Source of the DNA: Candidatus Aminicenantota bacterium
GTDB lineage: Bacteria > Acidobacteriota > Aminicenantia > Aminicenantales > Aminicenantaceae
Assembly (NCBI GenBank): GCA_030607635.1
Contig: JAUWJP010000138.1
Location: forward strand, 1 to 5,242
Direction of reading: 5' to 3'
DNA length: 5,242 bases
The notes below the pieces were generated by a model. The model saw only the letters and a list, made by a program, of their open reading frames with translations. It searched no databases and was not told where the DNA came from. Positions 4,498-5,242 of the stretch are shown piece by piece. Position numbers and translations under genes: made by a program. Each line of letters opens with the position of its first letter. Within the stretch, counting starts at the first letter, position 1.

Positions 4498-5242
4498 ATG
4501 GGAAAGACAATCATAGAAAAAATAATCCAGGACCATACCAAAGAGGAAGTCAAACCAGGGAAGATTGTCTGGATGGATCTTGATATCAGGTCTGCCCGGG
4601 ATTTTGGCGGCCCGAATGTTGTGAAAAACTACGAGAAGGAATACGGAGATGCCCCGGTGGCAGACAGGGAAAAAACCTTTTTTACATTTGACCTGTGCGT
4701 TCCACCTTCTTCCCTTAAATACGCCGATAATCAGCAGATATGCCGTGAATTTGCAAGAGGGCAGCGGATTGAGGTTTTTGATGTTGATATGGGGATTGGT
4801 TCTCATGCATTGATGGAGGAAGGGCTGGCGCGGGCTGCGGCGACTGTTGTCGGTACAGACAGCCATCTGAATATCCTTGGGGCTGTGGGAAGTTTCGGCC
4901 AGGGGATGGGGGATGTGGACATCACTTTTGCTTTTAGGACGGGAAAAACCTGGTTTGAAGTTCCCCAAACAGTAAAAGTATTAATAAAAGGAAGCTTTTC
5001 TTCACCCACTACGGCCAAGGACTTGACTCTCTATATCCTTAAAAAGCTGGGGACTAAAAAGGCGGCTTTGAAAACCGTGGAATTTTATGGTGAAGCCGTG
5101 AGGGATCTCGATCTTCCTGGCCGCATCACTCTTTGCAGCATGGTTACCGAAATGGCCGGGATCATTGGATTTATTCCTGAGTATGGAGATTCCCTCAAGA
5201 CCGAGATCGAAAATCTTTCAGGCACAAAATTTTCCCATGATA
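4498..5242 (+). CDS. Second, divergent aconitase-superfamily large subunit, 5' part
   Basis: An open frame of 248 codons runs from ATG 4498 off the end of the window without a stop. It aligns by eye along its length with the first large subunit: MGKTIIEKI at the start, CVPPSSLKYADNQQICREF (67-85) against the VVPAASEKYALNHKTIREF region, GIGSHALMEEG (99-109) against GICHQVFSENG, GTDSHLNILGAVGSFGQG (119-136) against GADSHTTSYGAFGAFAAG, then WFEVPQTVKVLIKG (152-165) and VEFYGEAV. Asp121, Ser122, His123 and His103 are kept. However, the usual Asp-His pair is Asp65-Leu66 here, DSHT has become DSHL, and the N terminus has an RDFGGPNVV segment (34-42) where the first copy has SHDNSAAI. The three Cys cluster ligands would lie beyond the window. 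It is probably a hydro-lyase with a different substrate from the first copy. It starts 21 nt after the dehydrogenase. Confidence 0.82.
   Translation, partial: MGKTIIEKIIQDHTKEEVKPGKIVWMDLDIRSARDFGGPNVVKNYEKEYGDAPVADREKTFFTFDLCVPPSSLKYADNQQICREFARGQRIEVFDVDMGIGSHALMEEGLARAAATVVGTDSHLNILGAVGSFGQGMGDVDITFAFRTGKTWFEVPQTVKVLIKGSFSSPTTAKDLTLYILKKLGTKKAALKTVEFYGEAVRDLDLPGRITLCSMVTEMAGIIGFIPEYGDSLKTEIENLSGTKFSHD

Noticed and set aside
4465..4968. 167-codon open frame on the minus strand
   Set aside because: It lies antisense to the second aconitase-like gene, whose + strand translation has clear family motifs; the minus-strand protein shows no recognisable domain.

Overview
The window is a tightly packed, one-directional (+ strand) bacterial operon segment whose genes are almost all related to tri- and dicarboxylic acid chemistry. 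In order it holds: the 3' end of a succinyl/citryl-CoA synthetase alpha-type gene (1-270); a short citrate-synthase-fold protein of the citryl-CoA lyase type (273-1052); an HD-domain phosphohydrolase gene broken by an in-frame TAG (1049-1582); the large and small subunits of an aconitase/3-isopropylmalate dehydratase/homoaconitase-type hydro-lyase (1604-2857 and 2854-3345); an isocitrate/isopropylmalate-type dehydrogenase (3361-4476); and the first 248 codons of a second, divergent aconitase-superfamily large subunit (4498 to the window edge).

The simplest reading of the pathway is interconversion of acetyl-CoA plus oxaloacetate with 2-oxoglutarate through citrate. The CoA-synthetase-like and lyase-like pair would cleave (or make) citryl-CoA, the hydro-lyase would isomerise citrate and isocitrate, and the dehydrogenase would link isocitrate to 2-oxoglutarate. 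The SucD-like gene followed by a citryl-CoA-lyase-like gene reproduces, as two overlapping genes, the domain order that is fused in ATP-citrate lyase. It matches the two-enzyme citrate cleavage known from Hydrogenobacter-type reductive TCA cycles. Other readings remain open, because the hydro-lyase and dehydrogenase families also act on homocitrate/homoisocitrate and isopropylmalate, and two different aconitase-family large subunits are present.

The genes are joined by 4-nt ATGA overlaps (CoA-synthetase/lyase, if the upstream ATG of the lyase is counted; lyase/HD; large/small hydro-lyase subunit) or by gaps of 15-21 nt, and purine-rich Shine-Dalgarno sequences precede the starts. No stretch longer than 21 nt lacks a gene, and I see no promoter, terminator, RNA gene, mobile element, CRISPR array or repeat. 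The organism looks like a bacterium of moderate GC content with strong SD-led translation, probably an anaerobe given the enzyme set. The sequence alone does not let me name a phylum.

The main oddities are the TAG at codon 49 of the HD gene, the loss of a normally invariant active-site His in the second aconitase-like protein, and a dehydrogenase whose substrate-binding signature is not that of a standard isocitrate or isopropylmalate dehydrogenase.
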